Of a stretch of 64,000 nt of DNA, positions 63,745 to 64,000 are shown in pieces. The DNA is from Bursaphelenchus xylophilus (lineage: Eukaryota > Nematoda > Chromadorea > Rhabditida > Aphelenchoididae). The stretch's first letter is position 1. Every line of letters begins with the position of its first letter. The stretch lies in contig CAJFCV020000003.1 of the NCBI GenBank assembly GCA_904066235.2, positions 1,736,001 to 1,800,000 on the forward strand. The letters run 5' to 3'. The translations under genes were made by a program, and so were the position numbers. The notes under the pieces are model-generated. The model did not search any database. It was not told the origin of the DNA and saw only the letters and a list, made by a program, of their open reading frames with translations.

Positions 63745-64000
63745 TGTCTTCAAAGGCTTTAAAAACGCCATATGGCAATTAAAAAATTCGTAGTAAAAAG
63801 TAGATAGCACAGTAAAGCTCATATAATATGAATTTGAGAGCATTGAAGTCTTAGATTGTTATTAGATGGCTAGTAAAAGGGAGTCATTATTCGGGAGCTC
63901 CATTTCTGTTCAAAAAAAAAGGATTTTGAAGTCTTGCAGAGGCCTGACATTTGGTTTGAACTCTGCAGACACAGTTGAATAATTCAGTCATCTTTTTTCC
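63745..64000. other. larp-1 intron up to the window edge
   Basis: No exon or repeat recognised; the next larp-1 exon lies beyond the window. Confidence 0.4.

Overview
This looks like nuclear DNA from a nematode, most likely a rhabditid. The supports are compact multi-exon genes whose 3' splice sites read TTTCAG, a TTTCAG trans-splice-type acceptor one base before a start codon, TGATAA/GATA boxes upstream of gut-protease-like genes, and nematode-style AT-rich introns. I cannot name the species. I see no rRNA gene, CRISPR array or prokaryotic operon. About one seventh of the window is coding; most of the rest is small inverted-repeat transposons, palindromes and a satellite-like array.

Layout. 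(1) 75-9008, plus: the 3' two thirds of a teneurin-like gene (EGF repeats, cysteine-rich segment, TTR-like and FN-plug region, NHL-like propeller) that stops at the start of the YD-shell. (2) 10182-11765, minus: a four-exon gene for a small secreted, very basic Arg/Pro-rich protein of unknown function. (3) 11.8-29.6 kb: gene-poor and repeat-rich, with a GGGCC-rich hAT-like element carrying an 8-bp target duplication, two large fold-back elements with tRNA-like segments, a nested TA-flanked element, and a 3.9-kb tandem array of GC hairpin units interrupting an LTR-like sequence. (4) 30054-32737 and 33351-38890, plus: two tandem paralogues of the pepsin (A1) family, both lacking the N-lobe catalytic Asp and the flap, so probably pseudoproteases. 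The second has two introns above 2 kb, one holding a fold-back element and one a minus-strand gene-like ORF between direct repeats. (5) 38.9-53.8 kb: gene-poor, mostly small TIR elements, with an evenly spaced run of four CGTCA/TGACG palindromes at 49.2-49.6 kb. (6) 53863 to beyond the right edge, plus: the LARP1 orthologue (larp-1), with a long isoform from 53863 and a probable internal start at 57816. The La motif is in the window; the DM15 region is not.

Repeat landscape. One miniature-element family (TIR TCAGTCTGTCGGGAAAATAA, TA target) has about 45 full or partial copies in 64 kb, in two internal sequence types called A (inner end TGTGGATT) and B (inner end GAGCAC) below. All assigned copies lie in introns or intergenic DNA. 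Other families named here: C (near-palindromic, TIR CAGTGGCGGACCTGATCCAG), D (TIR ending AAGTACTTCCCCTG), CTAGTC (TIR CTAGTCGCG or CTAGTCC), and a very short palindrome TTTTATACGATGAAACAT. In one larp-1 intron five elements stand end to end with a single TA between neighbours. Exon coordinates come from reading splice signals and checking that phases join; no transcript evidence was available.
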